Under the pieces are notes generated by a model. The model saw nothing but the letters and a program-made list of their open reading frames with translations, had not been told where the DNA came from and did no database searches. A DNA stretch of 64,000 bases. It comes from CAZTVF01 sp964616985. GTDB taxonomy: Bacteria; Planctomycetota; Phycisphaerae; SM23-33. Below, in pieces: positions 27,209-35,065 of the stretch (the stretch's first letter is position 1; each line of letters starts with the position of its first letter). Both the position numbers and the translations under genes were made by a program. The stretch lies in contig CAZTVF010000010.1 of the NCBI GenBank assembly GCA_964616985.1, forward strand, positions 1 to 64,000, written 5' to 3'.

Positions 27209-28048
27209 ATGAAGATAGGCTGCGGCGAATGGGGCTTTCGTGATCTTCCGATGGATGAGCACTTCCGCCTCTGCGGCAAGTTCGGCTTCAAGACGATGGA
27301 GTTCGGCATCGGCGGCGGCAAGACCGGCCGCCTGGCCGAGGAAATGAGCGACGAGGACGTGTCGGCTTTTCTCGATCTCGGCAGAAAGTACGGCATCCGC
27401 ACGCCGTTTGCCTGCATCGAGAATGACTTCACACTGCCTCCCGCCGAGCACAAGCCCATGCTCGCGCGGACGTTGTCGAGCATCCGCCTGGCCGCCCGGC
27501 TGGGCGCGACGCACGTGAGGCTGTTCGCCGGCTTCACTTCCGCCGCCCAGATGACCGAGCCGCTGTGGAAGCAGATGATCGCCGCCTTTGCCGAGGCCGA
27601 CGCCCTGTGCAAACAGCTGGGGCTGGTGATCTCGATCGAGACTCACGGCCGCATCACTGTGCGCGACGGCGCGGCCTGCCACGAGCACACGGTGACCACC
27701 GACCGCGCCGCGTTGGCGCGCCTGGTGAAGGAACTGCCCCCCCGCGTGGGCTTCAACTACGACCCGGGCAACATCAAGGCCGCCGCCCCCGCCGATCGCC
27801 GCCTCTGCCTGGACCTTATCAACGACCGCATCAACTACTGTCACCTCAAGGACTGGCGCCGCCAAGGCGCCGGATGGGAGGCCGTCGCCATCGGCGACGA
27901 TGATCTCGACTACGCCCCCCTCTTTGCACAGATGAAGTTCAGCGGCGTCTACCTCATCGAGTACGAGCCCACCGCCGACGTCGAAGACGGCCTCCGCCGC
28001 AGCCTGGCCTACCTCAAGAAGGTCGCGCCGGGCTTCGTGATGGGATAG
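27209..28048 (+). CDS. Sugar phosphate isomerase/epimerase (AP-endonuclease-2-like TIM barrel)
   Basis: 279 residues. ATG at 27209 follows AAGGAG. A xylose-isomerase-like TIM barrel: it starts MKIGCGEWGFRDLPMDEHFRL, followed by TMEFGIGGG, AARLGATHVRLFAGF, VISIETHGR, GFNYDPGNI, INYCHLKDW and YLIEYEP. The Glu, Asp, His and Glu in the last four motifs fit the metal-binding positions of the family. Typical activities are isomerisation or epimerisation of sugars or inositols; the substrate cannot be read from the sequence. It ends the plus-strand carbohydrate cluster and is convergent with the deacetylase gene. Confidence 0.88.
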   Translation: MKIGCGEWGFRDLPMDEHFRLCGKFGFKTMEFGIGGGKTGRLAEEMSDEDVSAFLDLGRKYGIRTPFACIENDFTLPPAEHKPMLARTLSSIRLAARLGATHVRLFAGFTSAAQMTEPLWKQMIAAFAEADALCKQLGLVISIETHGRITVRDGAACHEHTVTTDRAALARLVKELPPRVGFNYDPGNIKAAAPADRRLCLDLINDRINYCHLKDWRRQGAGWEAVAIGDDDLDYAPLFAQMKFSGVYLIEYEPTADVEDGLRRSLAYLKKVAPGFVMG

Positions 28049-28151
28049 GCACGTGCCCCTTGGCGTCTGCGAAGGTGGCGAACCCTGGGGTCGTGACACC
28101 TTCTACAGCGCTGAAAGGCGAGCGATATCGATGCCGCCGCCGCGCGGCCGC

Positions 28152-28192
28152 CGGGGGCTGACGAGTCGCCCCGGGGCGATCAGGACGCAGCC
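28152..28192. terminator. Possible hairpin between convergent genes
   Basis: GGGGCTG (28152-28158) pairs with CAGCCCC (28186-28192), enclosing the palindrome CGCCCCGGGGCG. There is no clear U-run, so termination is only suggested by the position between convergent genes. Confidence 0.3.
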
Positions 28193-28248
28193 CCGACGAT
28201 GCCCTCACCACCGCTTGGACAACCGATGGCGTACGAGCCTGCCCACCA

Positions 28249-29085
28249 TCACGCCATCGCCGCGATGCGCTCGGCGTAATATTCGCTGCCGGTCAGGAAG
28301 CGGATGCCCAGGCCCTTGGCGTAGGCGATGATCTCGGCCAGCCAGGCGGTTTTGGCCGCGAAGGATTCGGGCGTCTGGCAGCCGTGGTCGTGCGTGCAGA
28401 GGCTCCAGACCAGGTCCTCCTTCGCGACGCGATCGGCCAGCGTGCGGAGGTGCTCGGCGTAGGTCGAGGCGTCGGGCAGGCCGTTGAAGGCGGCGTAATA
28501 GAAATCGTCCTGGTACCCCTGGATGGGCAGCTCGAGCATCCGGCCAAAGCCCTGGTACGCGTAGAAATATGGCTGAATCTCCATCTCAACCGGCTGGCCG
28601 TCGTGCTCGTTGCGGCCGTACGTTCGCAGGAACTGGAAGCCGTGCGAGTGGACGATCTCCAGCAGGTCCGGGCGGTCGCCCAGGCCGCGATAGTACGCCC
28701 AGGGCCCGGTGAGCCCGCGGGCCAGACGCCCCAGCGTGTCGTGATAGACGCGCTGGCAGCGGGCGAGGTCGCGGTCGATCTCCTCGATGTTGCCGCCGCG
28801 TCTGAAGAAGAAATCCTTTGATCCATGGATCTCCAGCCCCTTGGGCACACGGAGCAGGATGCTCTTGAGCAGCACGTGGTCGTAGGTGTGCGCCTGCACG
28901 TCGACGACGCCCGAGCGGTCGGCCGCCACAAAGGCCTTGGCCTCACGCTCCATCGCCCTGCCGGTAACGTACCATGTGCCGCGAACGCCGCAACGTTCGA
29001 GGAAGCCCACGCCCAGGCGTGCGTAGTTGGCGGTGCAGGGTCCACAACTCTCGACGTCGACTCCGATCAGGATTGTGCCCGACAT
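28249..29085 (-). CDS. Polysaccharide deacetylase-like protein (NodB fold)
   Basis: 278 residues. ATG at 29085 preceded by AAGGAG. The short N-terminal strand ILIGVDVESCG carries the first Asp of a NodB-like barrel, and VQAHTYDHVLL gives the HxxxH zinc pair (His-Thr-Tyr-Asp-His). Later motifs are PWAYYRGLGDRPDL and VWSLCTHDHGCQTPE. The TFDDG motif of classical chitin deacetylases is replaced by DVES, so this is a distant member. No signal peptide. It lies 49 bp downstream of a CBM48 gene on the same strand and the two probably form an operon, suggesting a substrate among storage or cell-wall glycans. Confidence 0.8.
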   Translation of the reverse strand: MSGTILIGVDVESCGPCTANYARLGVGFLERCGVRGTWYVTGRAMEREAKAFVAADRSGVVDVQAHTYDHVLLKSILLRVPKGLEIHGSKDFFFRRGGNIEEIDRDLARCQRVYHDTLGRLARGLTGPWAYYRGLGDRPDLLEIVHSHGFQFLRTYGRNEHDGQPVEMEIQPYFYAYQGFGRMLELPIQGYQDDFYYAAFNGLPDASTYAEHLRTLADRVAKEDLVWSLCTHDHGCQTPESFAAKTAWLAEIIAYAKGLGIRFLTGSEYYAERIAAMA

Positions 29086-29134
29086 GTGCGTCTCCTTGTT
29101 GCACCGATTATACAGTGCATCGGAGGCACAATCA

Positions 29135-29455
29135 TCACGCCGCCATTTCGTATGTCCGCTGCTCGTACGTCGGCACGGTACTCTTTTCGCGAATATGAAG
29201 GATGCTGTTAGGCCCGAACGGGCCGTACTCAATGCCGAACGCGGCAAAGTCGGTGAACCACTGGCCGTCGGCCAGGTAGCGGAACCGATGCGTCCCCGGG
29301 GGCAGGCGCAGGCCCGCATGCCACCAGCCGTCGCCGGACGATGCCAGCTTCAACTCGGTCACCTGCCAGTTCGTGAAATCACCGACGAGGTGAACATTTC
29401 TCACGCCCGGCCGAAAGAATCGAAACGTTGCGAGGTCGCCCTTCACTTCCACCAT
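29135..29455 (-). CDS. Stand-alone CBM48 / glycogen-recognition domain protein
   Basis: 106 residues, all one isoamylase N-terminal/AMPK-beta-like domain: FRFFRPGVRNVHLVGDFTNW, then GWWHAGLRLPPGTHRFRYLADGQWFTD. The GDFTNW and YLADGxW positions match the carbohydrate-binding surface of CBM48. The ATG at 29455 has an AAAGGG site upstream. Such single-domain proteins bind glycogen or starch-like glucans or act as adaptors. It lies ahead of the polysaccharide deacetylase gene and is divergent from purF, with a strongly structured 359-bp region in between. Confidence 0.85.
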   Translation of the reverse strand: MVEVKGDLATFRFFRPGVRNVHLVGDFTNWQVTELKLASSGDGWWHAGLRLPPGTHRFRYLADGQWFTDFAAFGIEYGPFGPNSILHIREKSTVPTYEQRTYEMAA

Positions 29456-29814
29456 GGTTGTCGTCGCCCTTTCCTGCCCCTGTCCCGGCGAACCAAGGCC
29501 GGGAAACAAACGGTCTGTGGGGGCGACGAATTGTAGGCCCCCATCAGACCGTTGCGGACAAGTCGTCCGCAGTTTCCGTTCGCGGGGGTGACAGCATTCC
29601 CACGCCGGTCTGGGTGACGGCCTCGGAAGGCAGCCACCCCTGCGGTCTGGCAGGCGCTGCAATAGTTGCAGAATGCGTCGTCCGAGCCCCGCTGCAGGCG
29701 TAGTAAAGCGTGTGGTGCAGTCGATGCCGGATATGCTTTGAGTGTCGGCCCCGATTCCGGTATCATCTCTGCCTTGGCGCGGTGCCAGTTAAACCCTCAG
29801 CACGGATTGCTACC
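29456..29814. other. Structured intergenic region between CBM48 and purF genes
   Basis: Three consecutive hairpins: CCCGGC/GCCGGG within about 29484-29503; a long one with arms at 29509-29524 and 29537-29553 (AACGGTCTG with CAGACCGTT, then GGGGGC with GCCCCC); and GCGGAC/GTCCGC at 29554-29570. A degenerate GGTGGCGGCC-type repeat follows at 29611-29640. The hairpins could belong to the leader of either divergent gene. No known riboswitch consensus was recognised. Confidence 0.6.
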
Positions 29815-31392
29815 TTGAGCGAAGACCTTCATCACGAATGCGGCGTTGCTGCGTTGTACTGGCTCGATAAACCCGCCTCCAAGCCCGGCCCCGCGGGCCT
29901 GTCCGTCGCCAACGCCGACGTCGTCCCGTTGATGCCGGCGATGCTGCTGGACCTCCAGAACCGCGGGCAGCTGGCCGCCGGCCTCAGCAGCTACCAGCCC
30001 GGCCGCGCACAACTGCTGGACACCTACAAGCGCGTCGGCGGCGTCAACGAAGCCTTCCGCATGTCGCACCCCGAACGCCACATTCAGCTGCTCAAGGAAT
30101 ACGCCGGCAAGGCCGTCATCGGCCACACGCGGTACGCAACATGCGGCGCCGACGACGAGCGGTACGCCCAGCCTTTCGAGCGTCATCATGGCCGCCTGTG
30201 GAAGTGGTTCAGCTTCGCGTTCAACGGCAACCTGGCCAACTACGCCGACCTTCGGCATCGCATTCTCTCGCGCCGCGACTACCACTTCACGCTCGACACC
30301 GACACCGAAATCATCATGCACTCGCTGGCCTACCGCCTGCGTGGGGAGCGTGCCCCGAGCCTCAAGAACGTGATGGCGTCGCTGGCCCGCGAGTTCGACG
30401 GCGCGTACAACATCGTCTTCCTCGACGGCGGCGGCCGCATGTTCGTCGCACGCGATCCGCTGGGCCTTCGCCCCATGAGCTGGGCGGTGGACGGCAACCT
30501 CTTCGCCGCCGCCAGCGAATCCGTCGCCCTGACCAACCTGGGCTTTTCGAAAATCAAGTCGCTGGAGCCCGGCGAGATGGCGATCATCGAGAAAGGCCGG
30601 CTGCGGTTCGAGCGATTCGCCCCCGCCCGCCGGCACGCCCACTGCTTCTTCGAGTGGATCTACTTCTCCAACGTCGCCAGCGAGATCGACGGCTCGAGCG
30701 TCTACATGGCCCGCGCCCGCTCAGGCGAAATCCTCGCCGCGATGGAAGACCAGAAGATGGACGCCTCGTGCATCGTCGTGCCCGTGCCGGACACGGCCAA
30801 GGCCGCCGCGGACGCCTTCGCTTTCAGCATGGGTATTCCCTCGGTCGAGGGCCTGATCCGCAACCGCTACCTGGGGCGGACGTTCATCCAACCCTCCAGC
30901 ACGCGGAACAAGAGCGCCCGCGGCAAATACACGCCCCTGCCGGCGGTGCTGGCGGGCAAGCGCGTGTTCCTCGTGGAAGACAGCATCGTCCGCTCCACCA
31001 CGCTCAAGACGCTGGTGACGCGGCTGAAGCGCGACGGCGGGGCCAAGGAAGTGCACGTTCGCGTGGCCTGCCCGCCGATCGTGGCGCCGTGTTTCTACGG
31101 CATCGACATGAGCACGCTGCAGGAGCTGTTCGCGCCGCAGTTCACGCCCCGCAACTACCGCGGCGCCCCCACCGATGAAATGCTGAAGAAGATGGCCTCG
31201 GTTCTGGGCGTCGACAGCCTCCGATATCTGCACGTGGACGACCTGGCGACCTGCCTGCAGATCCGCGGCGAGTCGCTCTGCCTGGGCTGCGTCCGCGGCG
31301 AATATCCCACCGAATGGGGCCGCCGACTCCTCACCTGCGCCAAGCGGAACTCCACCGCCGGCAAGTGCGGCCGCACGTACGAGGCGAAGTAA
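29815..31392 (+). CDS. purF: Amidophosphoribosyltransferase, probable Fe-S type
   Basis: 525 residues from a TTG start. The N-terminal nucleophile must be exposed by cleavage: MSEDLHHE precedes Cys9 (ECGVAALYW), like the short propeptide of Bacillus-type PurF; an ATG at 29710 would add 35 residues. The glutaminase domain has GHTRYATCG and FNGNLANY, and the transferase domain has the PRPP loop VFLVEDSIVRSTTLKTLV. Cysteines in HCFFEWIYFSN, PCFYGIDMST and CLGCVRGEYPTEW lie where Bacillus PurF binds a 4Fe-4S cluster. It catalyses the first committed step of purine synthesis. The ribosome site is weak. A gap of 359 bp separates it from the CBM48 gene. Confidence 0.92.
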   Translation: MSEDLHHECGVAALYWLDKPASKPGPAGLSVANADVVPLMPAMLLDLQNRGQLAAGLSSYQPGRAQLLDTYKRVGGVNEAFRMSHPERHIQLLKEYAGKAVIGHTRYATCGADDERYAQPFERHHGRLWKWFSFAFNGNLANYADLRHRILSRRDYHFTLDTDTEIIMHSLAYRLRGERAPSLKNVMASLAREFDGAYNIVFLDGGGRMFVARDPLGLRPMSWAVDGNLFAAASESVALTNLGFSKIKSLEPGEMAIIEKGRLRFERFAPARRHAHCFFEWIYFSNVASEIDGSSVYMARARSGEILAAMEDQKMDASCIVVPVPDTAKAAADAFAFSMGIPSVEGLIRNRYLGRTFIQPSSTRNKSARGKYTPLPAVLAGKRVFLVEDSIVRSTTLKTLVTRLKRDGGAKEVHVRVACPPIVAPCFYGIDMSTLQELFAPQFTPRNYRGAPTDEMLKKMASVLGVDSLRYLHVDDLATCLQIRGESLCLGCVRGEYPTEWGRRLLTCAKRNSTAGKCGRTYEAK

Positions 31393-31433
31393 CGTTCACA
31401 CCGGCGGCGAGGCGGTTGCTTCGCGGGCGGCCT

Positions 31434-31453
31434 TGGCGCACAACGCTGCGCCA
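31434..31453. terminator. Possible bidirectional hairpin between purF and MFS gene
   Basis: TGGCGCA (31434-31440), 6-nt loop, TGCGCCA (31447-31453), in the short space between two convergent genes. No U-run on either side, so it is weakly supported. Confidence 0.35.
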
Positions 31454-31491
31454 GCATGACCGCTTGGCATCCCTGCGTTCCTGCCTCCCCA

Positions 31492-32895
31492 TCACGCGGG
31501 CTTTGTTTTCGCCTCGCGGCGGCTGCTGGCCAGCAGCACGAGCAGCAGCAGCGAGGCCAGCCCGGCCAGCCCCGCCCCAATGCCGAAAGCGATCTTGGGG
31601 CCGATGACCGCCCACCAGATGCCGAAGAGCAGGCTGGCGGGCAACGCCGCCAGGCCGACCGCCCCGTGATAGATGCCGAAGGCGGTGCCGCGGAACTGGC
31701 TGGGAACAAAGTCGGTCACCAGGGCCTTCTCGGCCCCTTCGCTCATGCCGTAGTACACGCCATACGCCAGGAACAGCGCCCAGAACTGCCACGGCTGCGT
31801 GGGGTCGATCAAGGCCATGCCCATGTAGACGGCGGCATAGAAGATCCATCCGGCGACGATGACGGGGCGGCGGCCCAGGCGGTCGGAGAGGATGCCGCCG
31901 GGCAGGCTGAAGACGATCTTGGAGACGTGCAGGACGACCCACAGCAGGATGATCGCCTGGAGGTCGAAGTGGAAGAGTTGCTGCGCGTACAGCAGCAGGA
32001 ACAGGTCGGAGCTGTTTCCCAGCGAGAATAGCGTGACGATGGCGACGAAGGCATAGAACCGGCCCGGGAGCATCCTCCACACGCTGGTCTTTGCGGCCGC
32101 CGCCGTGGCGGCTGGCGCGGGCGCGGGGGCGATCTCGCGGACCCTGAATATCAGAGCCGCCATCGCGGCCAGGCCCGGCACCAGGGCCACCGCGAACAGC
32201 CACCGCATGGCGGTCATCTCCTCGGGCGGCAGAGGGCCGCTGACGCCATGGGAGCCCACGCCCCATCGCCCGTAGCCCAGCACGAGGTACAGCAGGGCCA
32301 TCGCGACCAGCGGCCCGGCCACGGCGCCGGCATGGTCCATTGCGCGATGAAAGCTGAAGGCCAGACCGCGGTTGCCGGCGTCGACGGAGTCGCCGATGAG
32401 GGCGTCGCGCGGCGAGGTGCGAATGCCCTTGCCGATGCGGTCGAGGAACTTGAGCCCCACCACCTGCAGCCCCGCCCAGGAAAGGCCCACAAGGCCCACC
32501 AGCGCCATCATCGGCCGCACCACCGTGCTGGTGCCGTAGCCCATGATGACCAGCGCCTTGCGCTTGCCCAGGCGGTCGCTGATGCGGCCGGAGAAGATCT
32601 TCAACAGGCTGGCGGTGGCCTCGGCCACGCCCTCCATCATGCCCACGAAGACGGCAGCCATCTTCTGGGCGGTGCCCAGGTCGCCATAGGCGGCCTGCAT
32701 GAGGCCCAGGATGAACACGGGCAGCAGCGGGTTCATCATCTCGCTGGAGAAGTCGGTGAAGAGGCTGACCAGCCCCATCATGAGCACGTTGCCGCGGAGG
32801 ACCGACCGCCAGGACTTCGGCTCTTTTGCGGCCCGCGCGGCCAATTGCGGCGCGGGTGATTCAGAGGCGGGGACGCCCTTGTTATCGTCACTCAT
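31492..32895 (-). CDS. Major facilitator superfamily transporter
   Basis: 467 residues with about 12 hydrophobic spans. ATG at 32895 follows AAAGGAG. Signatures: FTDFSSEMMNPLLPVFILGL in span 1, GRISDRLGKRKALVIMGYG between spans 2 and 3, and DRIGKGIRTSPRDALIGDSV after span 4, characteristic of an MFS subgroup often annotated as drug or sugar efflux. A second GGILSDRLGRRPVIVAGW marks the C-terminal half, and the protein ends in a basic tail. The substrate cannot be inferred. It is convergent with purF; a 17-bp inverted repeat lies upstream, between it and the 33111 gene. Confidence 0.9.
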   Translation of the reverse strand: MSDDNKGVPASESPAPQLAARAAKEPKSWRSVLRGNVLMMGLVSLFTDFSSEMMNPLLPVFILGLMQAAYGDLGTAQKMAAVFVGMMEGVAEATASLLKIFSGRISDRLGKRKALVIMGYGTSTVVRPMMALVGLVGLSWAGLQVVGLKFLDRIGKGIRTSPRDALIGDSVDAGNRGLAFSFHRAMDHAGAVAGPLVAMALLYLVLGYGRWGVGSHGVSGPLPPEEMTAMRWLFAVALVPGLAAMAALIFRVREIAPAPAPAATAAAAKTSVWRMLPGRFYAFVAIVTLFSLGNSSDLFLLLYAQQLFHFDLQAIILLWVVLHVSKIVFSLPGGILSDRLGRRPVIVAGWIFYAAVYMGMALIDPTQPWQFWALFLAYGVYYGMSEGAEKALVTDFVPSQFRGTAFGIYHGAVGLAALPASLLFGIWWAVIGPKIAFGIGAGLAGLASLLLLVLLASSRREAKTKPA

Positions 32896-32963
32896 GAGCA
32901 CGGCTCCTTTGCGCCATACAAGTAGTAGTCCAGCCTAGTGGGATGTCTGCATGCGTCTGGCGA

Positions 32964-33032
32964 CGGCTTGCCGTTCGGCGCTGTCGGAGACGGGTGACCG
33001 CTTCCGGTTCTACATCGCCGAACGGCAAGCCG
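32964..33032. repeat. 17-bp perfect inverted repeat
   Basis: CGGCTTGCCGTTCGGCG at 32964-32980 and its exact complement at 33016-33032, with a 35-nt loop. It lies between two minus-strand genes, downstream of the 33111-35036 gene. Confidence 0.75.
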
Positions 33033-33040
33033 CCGTCAAA

Positions 33041-33057
33041 GGCTTACTCCCAGACTC
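33041..33057. repeat. 17-mer shared with 59770-59786
   Basis: GGCTTACTCCCAGACTC occurs exactly here and at 59770-59786. Both copies lie just beyond the 3' end of a minus-strand gene and next to fragments of the GGTGGCGGCC family (33071-33089 here). Confidence 0.6.
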
Positions 33058-33110
33058 GGCCTGCCGTAGGCATGAAGGCCGCCACCTCATCTTTGCAGTG
33101 TGACGGATCG

Positions 33111-35036
33111 TCAGCCCGGTAGACCGAGGGCGGCTTGCTTGCGGTATTCCTTCATGCCCCGCGGCTCGGGGAAGACCTTCTCGAAATCCAGGCCCTGGGC
33201 CTTGAACTCGGCTCGCAGGCTGGGGGCGACGTAATCATAGATCGGCTGCTGCAGTTGCAGATCGAGCAGGCCGAACAGATGCACCCGCGTGCCCAGGTCG
33301 AGGTTGTAGCCCACGGCCCGCGGACGGACCAGCAGGTTCATGAGCACGCCGCGCTGGTACGACTCGAATGTCGCGAGCTTCTGGGCCTGCGGCGCGGCGG
33401 CCTGGTACGAGCTGTGGATGCGGCTGGCGTAGCGCAGGTAGCGCCGATAGTCGCGATCGTTGCCCTTGAGCTGAAGCAGGTAGGCCGTCTGCAGCGAGGG
33501 GCCGATCTGGGCCTCCGCCCGCTCGGGCGTGGGCCGGCCGTCCACGTTGAGCTTGAACGCGACGAAGTCCTCCAGGTCCATGTCCCACTCGTTGCCGTGA
33601 AGGTTGTACTTCGCCTTGAGGTAATTCATGATGCCGACCGCCTGCTCGTGCCGACCCAGGGGGTAGAGCAGTTCGATCACGTTGACGAGGTAATTCAGGT
33701 GGCTGTAGCGGAAGACGTTCTCTTCGGCCACCTCGGTCCGCTCGACGAAAGACCGTTCGATCAGCCGGTCGAATTCGTCGCAGGCCGGCGAGACGAAGCG
33801 CGGATCGAAGAAGAACGTGATGCTCGGATCATTGGGGCGCTGCGGGTTCTCGACGTACATCAGCCGCCCCCGCCAGGTGAGGTCCTTGAGGCTGTTGAGG
33901 ATCATGCGGCTGTTGTTGAGCGACTCGATGCGTTCGAGCGATTCCACGGGCGTATTCTCGACCTTGTGGAAACCGTAGGTGGACCAATAGATCGCGTGCG
34001 GCCAGGTCAGCCGCCAGTCCAGCGGGCCGTACTTCTCCATCAGGCCCAGCATCCACTGGGGGTCCATGCGGTACTTGTTCCACAAGATCTGCGCGCGGAT
34101 GAAGGCCAGGATCTTGCCGCGTGCGACGGCATGCTCGGGGCTGTTGATCAGTTCGGCCACGGCGCGGGCCCGGTCGGGCTGGGGCTCTTTCTGGAAATCA
34201 ATCGGCGGCGCGTACGGTGCACGGACGGCGCGGAGGCACTCGTCATTGCCGTAGCGGTTGTACGCGTCCAGCAGCGTCGGATCGATGCCGACCTTCAGAT
34301 CGGCCAGCAGGCGGGCGTAAGCGGCCACGTCCTTGTCCTGCAGCAGCTGGGCCAGCGGCCGGGCCTGGATGAGCTCGCGGGCCTGGACGGCGGCGTCCTT
34401 GTCCAGCGGGGCCTCGGCGATGGGACGGAAGGCGTCGATGGCCTGCTTCGTCTCTCCATATGGGGGCGGGGCGAGCAGGTGCTGCATGAGTGTCGCCCAT
34501 CGGGCCTTGTAGGCCATGTGCATGTCGTCGGTGTGCCCGCCCATCTTGTGGGCGAAGATCCAGGCCAGTTCCTTGTACAGGCTCAGGGCCCGCGGATTGA
34601 GGGCGATGCCCCGGTCGCGCAGCAACGTGATGCCGTTGTTCACCCACAGCCAGCGGTGATCGGGCGTCTTCTGGTCGGCCGAAAGGTTATAGGCCATGTT
34701 CCAGGCCTGGAAGACCCACACGCCGACGAACTGCGGCTGGAGCGTGCAGATCAGGTCCGCCCTCTCCAGGGCATCGTGAGTGCGGCGCTTGTCCTTGACC
34801 ATGTGCTCGGTGTCGATCCAGACCCAGGCGAGGATCGGGGCCCGCAGGCCGCCGGGCAGAAGGCTCAGCGCGACGGCCAAGGCCGAATGCTGCTCGGCAA
34901 CGATGCCCTCCTTGACCAGGCCGTATTGAACGCTCATCAGGTCGAGCGAGGGGCGCAGGGCCGCGCTGCCGGTCAGCAGCGCCGCCGCCACCGCCACCCA
35001 CGACCACTGCACAAGATGCGATCGGATATCACGCAT
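33111..35036 (-). CDS. Membrane-anchored helical protein of unknown function, SPFH/ABC locus
   Basis: 641 residues. ATG at 35036 with AGGTGA upstream. One N-terminal span (WSWVAVAAALLTGSAAL, about residues 10-26) and a long, mostly helical extracytoplasmic body with aromatic-rich segments (VGVWVFQAWNMAYNLSA, LGLMEKYGPLDWRLTWPHAI, AIYWSTYGFHKVENTPVESL). The pattern suggests a TPR-like solenoid, but I recognise no family. It is the last gene of the six-gene minus-strand operon, 29 bp after the permease gene, so it is likely a periplasmic partner of the ABC/SPFH complex. Function unknown. Confidence 0.8.
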   Translation of the reverse strand: MRDIRSHLVQWSWVAVAAALLTGSAALRPSLDLMSVQYGLVKEGIVAEQHSALAVALSLLPGGLRAPILAWVWIDTEHMVKDKRRTHDALERADLICTLQPQFVGVWVFQAWNMAYNLSADQKTPDHRWLWVNNGITLLRDRGIALNPRALSLYKELAWIFAHKMGGHTDDMHMAYKARWATLMQHLLAPPPYGETKQAIDAFRPIAEAPLDKDAAVQARELIQARPLAQLLQDKDVAAYARLLADLKVGIDPTLLDAYNRYGNDECLRAVRAPYAPPIDFQKEPQPDRARAVAELINSPEHAVARGKILAFIRAQILWNKYRMDPQWMLGLMEKYGPLDWRLTWPHAIYWSTYGFHKVENTPVESLERIESLNNSRMILNSLKDLTWRGRLMYVENPQRPNDPSITFFFDPRFVSPACDEFDRLIERSFVERTEVAEENVFRYSHLNYLVNVIELLYPLGRHEQAVGIMNYLKAKYNLHGNEWDMDLEDFVAFKLNVDGRPTPERAEAQIGPSLQTAYLLQLKGNDRDYRRYLRYASRIHSSYQAAAPQAQKLATFESYQRGVLMNLLVRPRAVGYNLDLGTRVHLFGLLDLQLQQPIYDYVAPSLRAEFKAQGLDFEKVFPEPRGMKEYRKQAALGLPG

Positions 35037-35065
35037 TGGGATCACCTACCGAATCAACGATAACG

